64,000 nt of DNA from DASXRA01 sp036506155 (lineage in GTDB: Bacteria > Actinomycetota > Actinomycetes > Mycobacteriales > Jatrophihabitantaceae): the NCBI GenBank assembly GCA_036506155.1, contig DASXSF010000157.1, positions 62,001 through 126,000 on the forward strand, written 5' to 3'. The position numbers and the translations under genes were made by a program. The stretch's first letter is position 1, and each line of letters starts with the position of its first letter. The notes under the pieces were generated by a model that did not search any database, was not told the origin of the DNA, and saw only the letters and a list, made by a program, of their open reading frames with translations. This document shows, one piece after another, positions 32,761-41,997 of the stretch.

Positions 32761-33852
32761 CTACAGAAGGACAAGGTCGTCGCGGTGCACGACCTCGCGG
32801 CGAAATTCCGCAGGCAGATCGTGGGTCTTGCGGCCCAGGAGGGTGGGCAGGTCCGCGGAGTCGTAGCTCACCAGACCGCGGCCGACCACGGCGCCATCGG
32901 GGCCGAGAAGTTCGACGGGATCACCCGACTCGAAGTCGCCACTCACCCGGGTGATGCCGGCCGGCAGCAGCGAGGCCCGGCGCGCCACCACGGCGGTGAC
33001 TGCGCCTGCGTCCAGCACCAGCTGGCCCCGTGGCTTGGTCGCGTGCTGGAGCCAGAACAGTCGCGACGCGGTGCGGTCGGCCGTGGGATGGAACGCCGTG
33101 CCGTCACGGCCGTCCAGCGCGTCGGCGACCGACGTGGCCGCGGCGAGCAACACCGGGATGCCCGAGCTCGTCGCAATCGTGGCAGCCTCGATCTTGGTGG
33201 TCATGCCGCCGGTACCCAGGCCGCTGCCCCCGCCGCGCAGCCGCACCCCGGTGAGCTCGTCGAGCGACCGTACCTCCGTCAGCGGACGTGCCCCCGCACG
33301 GCGCGGGTCGGCGGTGTAGAGACCGTCGACGTCGGACAGCAGCACCAGCGCGTCGGCGCGAACCAGGTGCGCGACGAGCGCCGCGAGCCGGTCATTGTCG
33401 CCGAAGCGGATCTCATGCGTGGCCACCGTGTCGTTCTCGTTAACGATCGGGATGACTCCAAGGGCCAGCAGCCGTTCCAGGGTGCGGCTGGCGTTGCGAT
33501 AGTGGCCGCGTCGGTGCAGGTCGTCGGCGGTCAGCAGCACCTGGCCGACTGTCAGCCCGTAGCGGCCGAACGCAGTAGCATACCGCTCGGCGAGCAGCAG
33601 CTGCCCGACACTGGCGGCAGCTTGCTGCGTGGCGAGGTCATGAGGACGCGCTCGCAGGCGCAGCGGTGCGATGCCGGCAGCGATCGCTCCGGACGACACG
33701 AGCACGACCTGCCGACCCGTACTCCGGCGTACGGCCAGCGCGTCGGCGAGCGCGTCCAGCCGGGCGGGGTCGAGCCGGCCGCGCGAGGTGAGCGACGACG
33801 AGCCGACCTTGACGACGACCCGTTGCGCGGCGGCGATCGCATCGCGGGTCAT
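32761..33852 (-). CDS. proB: Glutamate 5-kinase
   Basis: This 363-residue enzyme phosphorylates L-glutamate in the first step of proline synthesis. The amino-acid-kinase domain shows VVKVGSSSLTS, VSSGAIAAGI and NENDTVATHEIRFGDNDRL, and a C-terminal PUA domain (about 275-355: RGQLVLDAGAVTAVV, ITRVSGDFESGDPVEL) is present. Its ATG overlaps the obg stop by ATGA, the common obg-proB coupling. Confidence 0.96.
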   Translation of the reverse strand: MTRDAIAAAQRVVVKVGSSSLTSRGRLDPARLDALADALAVRRSTGRQVVLVSSGAIAAGIAPLRLRARPHDLATQQAAASVGQLLLAERYATAFGRYGLTVGQVLLTADDLHRRGHYRNASRTLERLLALGVIPIVNENDTVATHEIRFGDNDRLAALVAHLVRADALVLLSDVDGLYTADPRRAGARPLTEVRSLDELTGVRLRGGGSGLGTGGMTTKIEAATIATSSGIPVLLAAATSVADALDGRDGTAFHPTADRTASRLFWLQHATKPRGQLVLDAGAVTAVVARRASLLPAGITRVSGDFESGDPVELLGPDGAVVGRGLVSYDSADLPTLLGRKTHDLPAEFRREVVHRDDLVLL

Positions 33853-35267
33853 GCGTCGTCCGTGTGCTGCCGGCTGGCGCGCTTGGCAGCGAGCCGCTCG
33901 GCCGCGCGCACCCGGTGCTGGCGCTCCAGCCGCTCGTCCGCGCCGCGCCGTGTCGGCCGGTACTCGTCGTCGGCGAGGGCGGACGCCGGCTCGAAGTCGA
34001 ATGTGACGCCGGCGATCGTCACGCCGGTACCGGGCTGGGCGCCGAGGCGGGTGAGCTCGTCCTCGACGCCGAGGCGGGCCAACCGGTCGGCCAGGTAGCC
34101 GACCGCCTCGTCGTTGTCGAAGTCGGTCTGGCGCACCCAGCGCTCGGGCTTCGTCCCCTGGACGACGAACCCCTCCGCGTCTGCCTCCACGGCGAAACCG
34201 GCGTCGTCGACGGGTCGGGGATGCAGTACCGCGCGCGTTTCCGGGATGGGGTGCGCCGCGCGATCGGCGGCGACCTCCCCGGCGAGCGCGAACGCAAGCT
34301 CGCGAAGCCCTGCCCGGCTCACCGCCGACACCTCGAACACCCGCAGCCCACGTTGCTCCAACTCCGGGCCCACCAGCCGGGCCAGGTCGGCCGCCTCGGG
34401 CACGTCGATCTTGTTCAGTGCGACGAGACGCGGTCGATCACGCAGATCACCCAGTGTTCCCTCGTAGCGGGACAGCTCGCGCTCGATCGCATCGACATCG
34501 CTGATCGGGTCGCGACCCGGTTCAAGCGTCGCGCAGTCGACGACATGCAGCAGGACTGCACATCGCTCGACGTGCCGCAGGAAGTCGAGACCGAGCCCCT
34601 TGCCCTCTGCTGCCCCCGGGATGAGCCCGGGCACGTCGGCAATCGTGAACGTGGTGTCGCCGGCGCTGACCACACCGAGGTTCGGCACCAGCGTCGTAAA
34701 GGGGTAGTCGGCGATCTTGGGACGGGCCGCCGACATCGCGGCGATCAGCGACGACTTGCCAGCACTCGGGAAGCCCACCAGGCCGACGTCGGCCACGCTC
34801 TTGAGCTCCAGGACGAGATCGCGTTCCTCGCCGGGTTCGCCGAGCAGTGCGAAGCCGGGCGCCTTGCGCCTAGGCGAGGCCAGCGCGGCGTTGCCAAGCC
34901 CGCCCCGGCCGCCGTGCGCGGCGACGAATCGGGCGCCCACCCCGGTGAGGTCCGCGAGCACCTCGCCTTGGTTGTCCAGCACCACCGTACCGTCCGGTAT
35001 GGCGAGCTCCAGGTCGGCGCCGTCGGCGCCGTTGCGGTTGCTCCCGGCGCCGGGTCTGCCGTTACCGGCGCGCTGGTGCGGGTGGTAGTGGAAGTCCAGC
35101 AAAGTGTGCACATTCCGGTCGACGACGAGCAGCACGTCGCCACCGCGGCCGCCGTTGCCGCCATCAGGACCGCCGAGCGGCTTGAACTTCTCGCGGTGAA
35201 TGGACGCCACCCCGTGGCCACCGTTGCCGGCGCGTACGTGCAACACGACGCGATCTATGAAAGACAC
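33849..35267 (-). CDS. obg: Obg/CgtA GTPase (ribosome assembly)
   Basis: This 472-residue GTPase acts in 50S maturation and stress signalling. The Gly-rich OBG fold (about 1-158) has many GGxGG turns; the G domain has GFPSAGKSS at 165-173, DVPGL and NKID; an OCT domain follows (about 340-420) with a short basic tail. It stands in the conserved rplU-rpmA-obg-proB series, separated from rpmA by a hairpin. Confidence 0.96.
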   Translation of the reverse strand: MSFIDRVVLHVRAGNGGHGVASIHREKFKPLGGPDGGNGGRGGDVLLVVDRNVHTLLDFHYHPHQRAGNGRPGAGSNRNGADGADLELAIPDGTVVLDNQGEVLADLTGVGARFVAAHGGRGGLGNAALASPRRKAPGFALLGEPGEERDLVLELKSVADVGLVGFPSAGKSSLIAAMSAARPKIADYPFTTLVPNLGVVSAGDTTFTIADVPGLIPGAAEGKGLGLDFLRHVERCAVLLHVVDCATLEPGRDPISDVDAIERELSRYEGTLGDLRDRPRLVALNKIDVPEAADLARLVGPELEQRGLRVFEVSAVSRAGLRELAFALAGEVAADRAAHPIPETRAVLHPRPVDDAGFAVEADAEGFVVQGTKPERWVRQTDFDNDEAVGYLADRLARLGVEDELTRLGAQPGTGVTIAGVTFDFEPASALADDEYRPTRRGADERLERQHRVRAAERLAAKRASRQHTDDA

Positions 35268-35284
35268 GGCAGTTCGCCTCCGCT

Positions 35285-35328
35285 CCGCACGAAACGGGCG
35301 GGCGCCGGCATCTCCCCGGGGCCCGCCC
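35285..35328 (-). terminator. GC-rich hairpin between rpmA and obg
   Basis: GGGCGGGC (35296-35303) is the exact partner of GCCCGCCC (35321-35328). On the minus strand the stem is followed by GTTTCGTG, a weak U-rich tail. It could partly terminate ribosomal transcripts before obg, adjusting the ratio of L21/L27 to Obg. Confidence 0.5.
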
Positions 35329-35352
35329 TGGCGGTGCTGCTACGCGGGACCC

Positions 35353-35607
35353 TCAGGACCCCGGAACGATGCTGACCGTCTTGCGGCCGCGCGACTGGCC
35401 GAATTGCACGCTGCCCTCGACCAGCGCGAACAACGTGTCGTCGCCGCCTCGTCCCACGTTCGCGCCGGGATGGAACTTCGTACCGCGTTGGCGGACCAGG
35501 ATCTCGCCGGCATGTACGACCTGGCCGCCGAACCGCTTGACGCCCAGCCGCTGCGCGGAGGAGTCGCGGCCGTTGCGCGAGCTGGACGCGCCCTTCTTGT
35601 GTGCCAT
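35353..35607 (-). CDS. rpmA: 50S ribosomal protein L27
   Basis: This 84-residue protein starts MAHKKGASSSRNGRDSSAQR, the standard non-processed L27 N-terminus that reaches the peptidyl-transferase centre, and continues VKRFGGQVVHAGEILVRQRG. It starts 2 bases after the rplU stop, so the two are co-translated. Confidence 0.97.
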   Translation of the reverse strand: MAHKKGASSSRNGRDSSAQRLGVKRFGGQVVHAGEILVRQRGTKFHPGANVGRGGDDTLFALVEGSVQFGQSRGRKTVSIVPGS

Positions 35608-35609
35608 CT

Positions 35610-35933
35610 CTACTTCTTCTTCTTCCCGGCTGCGATGTCGGTGACCTTGAGCTGGGTCAGCGGCTGACGGTGCCCCAGCCGCCGGTGGTAACCGGTCTTG
35701 TTCTTGAACTTGTGAATGCGGATCTTCGGACCCTGGGTCTGGGCGACGACCTCGGCCGTGACGTTCACCTTGGCCAGCTTATCGACCTCGTGCGTGACGG
35801 CACTGCCGTCGACCAGCAGGACGGCCGGCAGTGCGACCTCGTCCCCGGGAGCGGCGTCGAGCTTCTCAACACTGATGAGATCGCCGACGTTGACCTTGTA
35901 CTGCTTGCCGCCGCTCTTGACGATGGCGTACAT
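35610..35933 (-). CDS. rplU: 50S ribosomal protein L21
   Basis: This 107-residue L21 begins MYAIVKSGGKQYKVNVGD; the C-terminal KNKTGYHRRLGHRQPLTQLK binds 23S rRNA and the end is Lys-rich. I use ATG 35933; the open frame to 36008 upstream is untranslated leader. The 139-base gap to rne has no identifiable ribosomal-protein leader motif that I recognise. Confidence 0.96.
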   Translation of the reverse strand: MYAIVKSGGKQYKVNVGDLISVEKLDAAPGDEVALPAVLLVDGSAVTHEVDKLAKVNVTAEVVAQTQGPKIRIHKFKNKTGYHRRLGHRQPLTQLKVTDIAAGKKKK

Positions 35934-36072
35934 CGAGCCTGTCCACTCCTCGGATTCGCGCCGCGGCCGGCGCACGCAATAGCGGCCCACCACTCGATGG
36001 GCCGACATACAGGTTACGGCACGCCGGCCATGCGCGGCAAAGCGGCCGGGGTGGCACTGGTGCTCCGCGCAG

Positions 36073-38616
36073 CTATCGGGCGGCCGCGGGCACCGGCGGT
36101 CCCGCGGGACGGCTCGCCGCCCGGCGCCGCCGGCGCGGCCGAGCGGCCGGCTCGGCGGATTCCGTCGGCTCGGCAGTTTCCCCCGGCTCGGCAGCAGCGG
36201 CGGGCAGTGCGACCGGCTCCGCCGATTCGCCCATCTCGGCGGACGACTCCTGCGGGCCTACGCCGGCGATCGCTGCCATCGCGGTGGCAGCCGCTCGACG
36301 CTGCTCCTCGTTCACCCCAGGCTCGACCGTCTCGGGCTCGCTCGCCTTGCCACGCCTGCCGCGCCGGCGTGGCGGACTCTCCTCGCCGCCACCCGACCGC
36401 CGCGCCTCGATGGGCTCGGTGTGCACGAGCAGCCCGCGTCCCCCACACGTCGGACACGTCTCGCTGAACGCCTCGAGCAGGCCTTCACCGACTCGCTTGC
36501 GCGTCATCTGCACGAGACCGAGGGACGTGACCTCCGCGACCTGGTGCTTGGTGCGGTCGCGTCCCAGGCACTCGGTAAGGCGCCGCAGCACGAGGTCGCG
36601 GTTCGACTCGAGCACCATGTCGATGAAGTCGATCACGACGATGCCGCCCACGTCCCGCAGCCGCAGCTGCCGGACGATCTCCTCGGCGGCCTCGAGGTTG
36701 TTACGCGTGACAGTCTGCTCCAGGTTGCCGCCCGATCCGACGAACTTGCCGGTGTTGACGTCGATAACCGTCATCGCCTCGGTACGGTCAATCACGAGCG
36801 AGCCGCCCGACGGCAGCCACACCTTGCGGTCGAGCGCCTTGATCAGCTGCTCGTCGATGCGCAACTCCTGGAACAGGTCGGTTTCCGCGGTGTACTGCAC
36901 AACCCGATCGGCCAGGTCTGGCGCGACGTCCTCGACATAGCTAGAGATCGCCTGCCACGCCTGTGCACCCGATACGGTCAGCTGCCGGAAGTCTTCGTTG
37001 AACACATCGCGCACCACCCGGATCGCGAGATCGGGCTCGCCGTACACCAGCGTCGGCGCCGCCTTCGGCTTGGCGGCGCTGCGGTTGATCGATTCCCACT
37101 GTGCCTTCAGCCGCTCGACGTCGCGGGTCAGGTCGTCGTCGGTGGCACCCTCCGCAGCAGTGCGGACGATCACGCCGGCGTCTTCGGGGACGATCTCCTT
37201 CAGGATCGCCTTGAGCCGGTGCCGCTCGGTGTCGGGCAGCTTGCGGCTGATGCCGGTCATGGCCCCGCCCGGCACGTAGACGAGGAACCGCCCCGGCAGC
37301 GAGATCTGGCTGGTCAGCCGTGCGCCCTTGTGCCCGATCGGGTCCTTGGTCACCTGGACCAGCACGGCGTCGCCCGGCGACAGCGCGCTCTCGATAGCGC
37401 GGGCCTTGCCTTCAAGCCCGGCAGCATCCCAGTTGACCTCACCGGCATAGAGCACGCCATTGCGGCCCTTACCGATATCGACGAACGCTGCCTCCATGCT
37501 GGGCAGTACGTTCTGAACGCGGCCAAGGTAGATGTTACCGACATAAGACGTCGCGGTGGCACGGGTGACGTAATGCTCGACGAGGATGCCGTCTTCCAGA
37601 ACGCCGATCTGAGTGCGATCACCGTTCTGGCGCACCGCCATAACCCGATCGACGGCCTCGCGCCGGGCGAGGAACTCCGCCTCGGTGAGGATCGGGGCGC
37701 GGCGGCGCCCGGAGTCACGCACGTCGCGCCGCCGTTGGCGCTTTGCCTCCAGGCGGGTCGAGCCCTTGACGCCTCGCACTCCGTCACCGGCGTCGGCCTC
37801 GCGCGCTTTGCGGACGTGCACGACGGTGTTGGGCGGGTCGTCGCCAGCCGGCTCCTCGTCATCGGCGCCGGCCTTGCGGCGGCGGCGCCGGCGGCGCCGG
37901 GTCGAGGTGGACTCGGCCTCCTCTGCGGCGGCAGCGGCCTCGACCTCAGCGGTCGACGACTCGTCCGCGACCGCCGTGACCTCCTCGACCTCTTCGACCT
38001 CCTCGTCCGATTCAGCGCCGCTCTCGCGGCCACGCCCGCCCCTGCCGCGCCGGCCGCGCCGGCGTCGGCGGCGCGCCCCCTCGGCCTCCTCTGCTGCGGC
38101 CTCGCGGACCTCTTCGGGCTCCTCGTCCACCTCCGCGGCGACGTCGAGAGTGACCTCGTCGGCCAGCGCGGCGGGTTCCGCCTTCGGCTGTCGCCGCCGC
38201 CGTGAGGCCGGCGCCGGTACCTCGGCGGGGGCGGCGGCCACGAACAGGACGGCGGGCGCGCCGGCGGCGACGGATGCCGACTCTGCCAACGGCGGCGCGG
38301 CCTCGGACTGGGCGGTAACGGGTTCGGCTTCCGGAGTGGTGGCCTTGGTGGCTCGCTTGCTCGGCCGCTTGCGCGGTGCTGCCTTCGCGACGGGCTCGGC
38401 AGCGGGTTCCGCGGCGGGCTCGGCCGCCGGCTTCGCCGCGGCTTTCTTCGCCGCGGCCTTCTTCGCCGGGGACTTCTTCGCCACAGTCTTCTTCGCGGTG
38501 GCCTTCGTTGCCGCGGCGGTCTTTCGCGGCGCGCGCTGCCGCTTGGCCGGTGCCGCCGGCTCCGCCGAGGCGGCCTCAGATTCAGGTAATGCAGCTGGGT
38601 TGTCAGGTTCGAGCAT
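36073..38616 (-). CDS. rne: Ribonuclease E/G with long low-complexity extensions
   Basis: This 847-residue protein is the main RNA-decay and rRNA-processing endonuclease. After an N-terminal extension of about 300 residues (first Lys/Ala/Pro-rich histone-H1-like repeats such as KKSPAKKAAAKKAAAK, then acidic and Arg-rich patches RRRRRRGRRGRGGRGR) comes the S1 domain (NGDRTQIGVLEDGILVEHYV), the 5'-sensor and DNase-I-like core (VVIDFIDMVLESNRDLV) and the zinc-link cysteines in CPTCGGRG. A short disordered C-tail follows. Extended termini are usual for actinobacterial RNase E and probably scaffold RNA and partners. Confidence 0.93.
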   Translation of the reverse strand: MLEPDNPAALPESEAASAEPAAPAKRQRAPRKTAAATKATAKKTVAKKSPAKKAAAKKAAAKPAAEPAAEPAAEPVAKAAPRKRPSKRATKATTPEAEPVTAQSEAAPPLAESASVAAGAPAVLFVAAAPAEVPAPASRRRRQPKAEPAALADEVTLDVAAEVDEEPEEVREAAAEEAEGARRRRRRGRRGRGGRGRESGAESDEEVEEVEEVTAVADESSTAEVEAAAAAEEAESTSTRRRRRRRRKAGADDEEPAGDDPPNTVVHVRKAREADAGDGVRGVKGSTRLEAKRQRRRDVRDSGRRRAPILTEAEFLARREAVDRVMAVRQNGDRTQIGVLEDGILVEHYVTRATATSYVGNIYLGRVQNVLPSMEAAFVDIGKGRNGVLYAGEVNWDAAGLEGKARAIESALSPGDAVLVQVTKDPIGHKGARLTSQISLPGRFLVYVPGGAMTGISRKLPDTERHRLKAILKEIVPEDAGVIVRTAAEGATDDDLTRDVERLKAQWESINRSAAKPKAAPTLVYGEPDLAIRVVRDVFNEDFRQLTVSGAQAWQAISSYVEDVAPDLADRVVQYTAETDLFQELRIDEQLIKALDRKVWLPSGGSLVIDRTEAMTVIDVNTGKFVGSGGNLEQTVTRNNLEAAEEIVRQLRLRDVGGIVVIDFIDMVLESNRDLVLRRLTECLGRDRTKHQVAEVTSLGLVQMTRKRVGEGLLEAFSETCPTCGGRGLLVHTEPIEARRSGGGEESPPRRRGRRGKASEPETVEPGVNEEQRRAAATAMAAIAGVGPQESSAEMGESAEPVALPAAAAEPGETAEPTESAEPAARPRRRRRAASRPAGPPVPAAAR

Positions 38617-38777
38617 GTGCTCGGGTCACTCCGTTTCGGCCTCCGGGCGCTGCCGTCGACAGGCGTATGGGCCTGTCCGAGCCGCGACCGCGCAGAGGCG
38701 GTTGAGGCGCGCCGCCGCAGGCGGCTCGCAAAGTCTGCTGGCCCGCGGGGGGCCACGTGCTGATGTCCGGTCAGGGA

Positions 38778-39533
38778 CTACGGCTTCGCCTCGCGCGCCA
38801 CGCGGTCGGCAGCGAACGGGTCGCCGATCGCGCCGGTCCCGTCGAGCGGCCCCTGCGCCATGCGCACCGCGAGATAGTTCCACCGCGGTGCCTCATGGGC
38901 GAGGCCGGCGACGGTGCGTAACGCTGTGAGTACGTCGTCGGGTCGTGGGGCTGGTGCAGCCAGCCGAACGACCACATCCAGTATCGCACGGCCGCCCGGA
39001 TCGCCGCTGAGCGACGCGGCGAGCACCGGCCCCCGCGCGTCGATGGTGCGCCGCCCGTCCTTGGTGAGCCGCTCGACGCCGACCTCGTCGGCATGCAGGA
39101 AATCGGCGAGGGCACGGGCGACCAAACCGGGATCGGCGTCGATCTCGATCCGCCACGAGGTGGCCTCCATCCGCTCTGCCAGCGACCCGCCACCGGCCTC
39201 GACGGCGTCCAGCACGTCGATACCCTGCGGCAGGGCCGCGTCGATCGCGGACTGCAACTCGTTGATATCGACCCGCGAGGCCAGCCCGATCTCCAGGTAC
39301 TCGGCCTCGCTGGCCACGCCGGTCGGTGCCGCCCCGACGTAGGACACCTTGGGATGCGGCGTGAATCCGGCCGAGTACGCCATCGGAACGGCGGCCCGGC
39401 GCAAAGCCCGTTCGAACGCCCGCGCGAAGTCACGGTGGGAGGCGAACCGCATCCGGTCGCGTTTGGCGTAACGCAGCCGCACCCGCTGCACCACCGGCAC
39501 AGGAGGCGGCCCCTCGGGCATACGGCGGGACAC
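38778..39533 (-). CDS. TIGR03936/DUF2344 radical-SAM-associated protein
   Basis: This 251-residue protein starts RVRLRYAKRDRMRFASHRDF and contains MAYSAGFTPHPKVSYVGAAP, the signature of the DUF2344 family. It is encoded next to, or fused with, the TIGR03960 B12-binding radical SAM protein; in this genome the two are separate and divided by a GNAT gene. Function is not established; a role in RNA or cofactor modification has been considered because of the neighbouring radical SAM enzyme and RNase E. Confidence 0.88.
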   Translation of the reverse strand: MSRRMPEGPPPVPVVQRVRLRYAKRDRMRFASHRDFARAFERALRRAAVPMAYSAGFTPHPKVSYVGAAPTGVASEAEYLEIGLASRVDINELQSAIDAALPQGIDVLDAVEAGGGSLAERMEATSWRIEIDADPGLVARALADFLHADEVGVERLTKDGRRTIDARGPVLAASLSGDPGGRAILDVVVRLAAPAPRPDDVLTALRTVAGLAHEAPRWNYLAVRMAQGPLDGTGAIGDPFAADRVAREAKP

Positions 39534-39580
39534 GCCCCTAGTGTCTCGCGCCGGAAACGACGGCCACGACGACTACCGGG

Positions 39581-40033
39581 TCACTCTCCGAGCGGCATCA
39601 ACATCAGCTGTTCCGCAGCGCCGAAACCGACCCGGCTGTAAAGCGGCCTGGCCCGCTCACTAGGGCTGAGCACCAGGCGCGCGTACCCGCGCTGACGGGC
39701 CGCGCCGATTGCCGCGTCGAGAAGTTCGCGGCCGATGCCACCGCCTCGGTGGCCCGCCAAGACGAAGACGTTGCTGATGTAGCCCCACGCCGAGGGCAGC
39801 CGACCGGGACGCGGCATCCGATGGAACTCGACCAGGTTCAGCATGCCGACCGGCTGCTCGAGAAGCGTCGCGATCCAGGTCAGCCGCCGTCCGGCCTCAG
39901 CGGCGTACCACCGCGCGAACTCCCGCTCGAACGCCCTGTCGTCCTCGATCGGCCCGGCCTCTTCCTCGACCCAGGCGCGGCGCAACGCAGCGAGCCCGGC
40001 GACGTCGGCCGGGATAGCGCGGCGAACCGTCAT
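39581..40033 (-). CDS. GNAT family N-acetyltransferase
   Basis: This 150-residue acetyltransferase starts MTVRRAIPADVAGLAALRRAW, with strand 4 YISNVFVLAGHRGGGIGRELL containing the acetyl-CoA loop (HRGGGIG) and the C-terminal PLYSRVGFGAAEQLM. ATG 40033 overlaps the TIGR03960 stop by ATGA. It has been inserted between the TIGR03960 and TIGR03936 genes, which are adjacent elsewhere. Acceptor substrate unknown. Confidence 0.9.
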   Translation of the reverse strand: MTVRRAIPADVAGLAALRRAWVEEEAGPIEDDRAFEREFARWYAAEAGRRLTWIATLLEQPVGMLNLVEFHRMPRPGRLPSAWGYISNVFVLAGHRGGGIGRELLDAAIGAARQRGYARLVLSPSERARPLYSRVGFGAAEQLMLMPLGE

Positions 40034-41937
40034 CGCGGTGCGAGCGGCAGCAATGTGCGACCGGTCGGGCCGATCTGGATGTCGGTGCCCATCGTGGTGC
40101 AGACGCCGCAGTCGAAGCAGGGCGTCCAGCGGCAGTCGTCCTGCTCGAACTCGGCGAGCGCGTCCTGCCAGTCGTCCCAGAGCCATTGTTTGTCCAGCCC
40201 CGAGTCGAGGTGGTCCCAGGGCAGCACCTCATCGGCATCGCGCTCCCGCGTCGTGTACCAGGCGAGGTCGACCCCGGCCGTGGCACAGGCCTTCGTCCAG
40301 CGCTCGAACGAGAAGTGCTCGCTCCACCCGTCGAAGCGGCCACCGTCGCGCCACACGGCCTCGATCACCGCTCCGATCCGGCGGTCGCCGCGCGAGAGCA
40401 GCCCTTCGATCAGGGACGGTTCGCCGTCGTGGTAGCGCATGCCGACGTTGCGGCCGAGCGAGCGGTTGGCGTTGATCGCGTTCCGGAGCTTGCGCAGCCG
40501 GGTGTCGATCACCTCAGGCGCGGCCTGGGCCGTCCATTGGAACGGGGTGTGCGGCTTCGGCACGAACCCGCCGATCGACACGGTGCAGCGGATGTCCTTG
40601 CTGCCGGTGGCGTCCCGCCCGGCCCGGATCACGTCGTGGGCCATGTCGGCGATCTCGAGCACGTCCTTGTCGGTCTCGGTGGGCAGGCCACACATGAAGT
40701 ACAGCTTCACCTGCCGCCAGCCCTGGGCGTACGCCGTGGTGACGGTGCGGATCAGGTCGTCCTTGCTGACCATCTTGTTGATCACCCGGCGCAGCCGCTC
40801 CGAGCCGCCCTCCGGGGCGAACGTCAACCCGGACCGGCGGCCGTTACGGGAGAACTCGTTGGCGAGGTCGATGTTGAACGCGTCGACGCGCGTCGAGGGC
40901 AGCGACAGCGACACCCGCTCGTGTTCGTAGCGGTCCGCAAGCTGCTTGGCCATCGGGACGATCTCGGAATGATCGGCGCTGGAGAGCGACAGCAGGCCGA
41001 CCTCCTCGAAGCCGGTGGCGCGCAATCCGTTCTCGACCATGGAGCCGATCGTGGTGATCGACCGTTCGCGCACCGGGCGGGTGATCATGCCGGCCTGGCA
41101 GAACCGGCAGCCCCGCGTGCAGCCGCGGAAGATCTCGACGCTCATCCGCTCGTGCACGGATTCAGCCAGTGGCACAAGGGGCTTCTTCGGGTACGGCCAC
41201 TCGTCGAGATTCATGACGGTGTGCTTGCTGACCTGCTCCGGCACGCCAGCGCGGTTCGGGGTGATGGCCTCGATGCGTCCGTCCGGCAGGTATCCCACGT
41301 CGTAGAAGCGCGGTACGTACACCCCGCCGATACGCGCCAGTCGCAGCAGCATCTCGTCGCGGCTCGCACCCTCGCGCTTCGCGTCCCGGACGATGTCGGT
41401 GATCGTCGTGACCACCTGCTCGCCGTCGCCGAGCACCGCGGCGTCGATGAAGTCGGCGATCGGCTCGGGGTTGAACGCGGCGTGCCCGCCGGCGATCACG
41501 ATCGGATGCGTGTCGTCGCGATCGCCCGCCGAAAGAGGGATGCCGGCGAGGTCCAGCGCCGTGAGCAGGTTCGTGTAGCCCAGTTCGGTCGCGAACGACA
41601 CGCCGAGCACGTCGAACGCGGCCACCGGCCGATGCGCATCGACCGTGAATTGCGGGACGCCGTGCTTCCGCATCAACGCCTCGAGGTCCGGCCACACCGA
41701 ATAGGTGCGCTCGGCCAACGCGTCGTCGCGCTCGTTGATCACCTCGTAAAGGATCTGGACGCCCTGGTTCGGCAGGCCCACCTCGTACGCGTCGGGGTAC
41801 ATCAGCGCCCAGTGCACCGCGACACCGTCCCAGGCCTTGACGCGAGCGTTCAGTTCACCGCCGACGTACTGGATCGGCTTGCTGACCAGAGGCAGCAACG
41901 GCTCCAGCCGCTCGAACAAGGACTCCACGCGGACCAA
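40030..41937 (-). CDS. TIGR03960 family B12-binding radical SAM protein
   Basis: This 635-residue protein has an N-terminal cobalamin-binding-type Rossmann region (VHWALMYPDAYEVGLPNQG) and a radical SAM core with CTRGCRFCQAG (C-x3-C-x2-C) near residue 280. Near the C-terminus CFDCGVC adds more cysteines, possibly a second cluster. The function of the family is unproven. Partner of the downstream TIGR03936 protein; it precedes rne in the actinobacterial gene order. Confidence 0.92.
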   Translation of the reverse strand: MVRVESLFERLEPLLPLVSKPIQYVGGELNARVKAWDGVAVHWALMYPDAYEVGLPNQGVQILYEVINERDDALAERTYSVWPDLEALMRKHGVPQFTVDAHRPVAAFDVLGVSFATELGYTNLLTALDLAGIPLSAGDRDDTHPIVIAGGHAAFNPEPIADFIDAAVLGDGEQVVTTITDIVRDAKREGASRDEMLLRLARIGGVYVPRFYDVGYLPDGRIEAITPNRAGVPEQVSKHTVMNLDEWPYPKKPLVPLAESVHERMSVEIFRGCTRGCRFCQAGMITRPVRERSITTIGSMVENGLRATGFEEVGLLSLSSADHSEIVPMAKQLADRYEHERVSLSLPSTRVDAFNIDLANEFSRNGRRSGLTFAPEGGSERLRRVINKMVSKDDLIRTVTTAYAQGWRQVKLYFMCGLPTETDKDVLEIADMAHDVIRAGRDATGSKDIRCTVSIGGFVPKPHTPFQWTAQAAPEVIDTRLRKLRNAINANRSLGRNVGMRYHDGEPSLIEGLLSRGDRRIGAVIEAVWRDGGRFDGWSEHFSFERWTKACATAGVDLAWYTTRERDADEVLPWDHLDSGLDKQWLWDDWQDALAEFEQDDCRWTPCFDCGVCTTMGTDIQIGPTGRTLLPLAPR

Positions 41938-41997
41938 TGGTACGAGCAGCCCGAACGCCGGTTTGTCATCAATGGGCGCGGTGCCGCGCGGTCTCGG

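Noticed and set aside
35934..36072. Ribosomal-protein autoregulatory leader before rplU
   Set aside because: I see no match to a known L21 leader structure; only generic GC-rich stems.
36421..38205. 594-codon plus-strand open frame opposite rne
   Set aside because: Shadow of the RNase E frame; no domain, and the minus-strand gene is certain.
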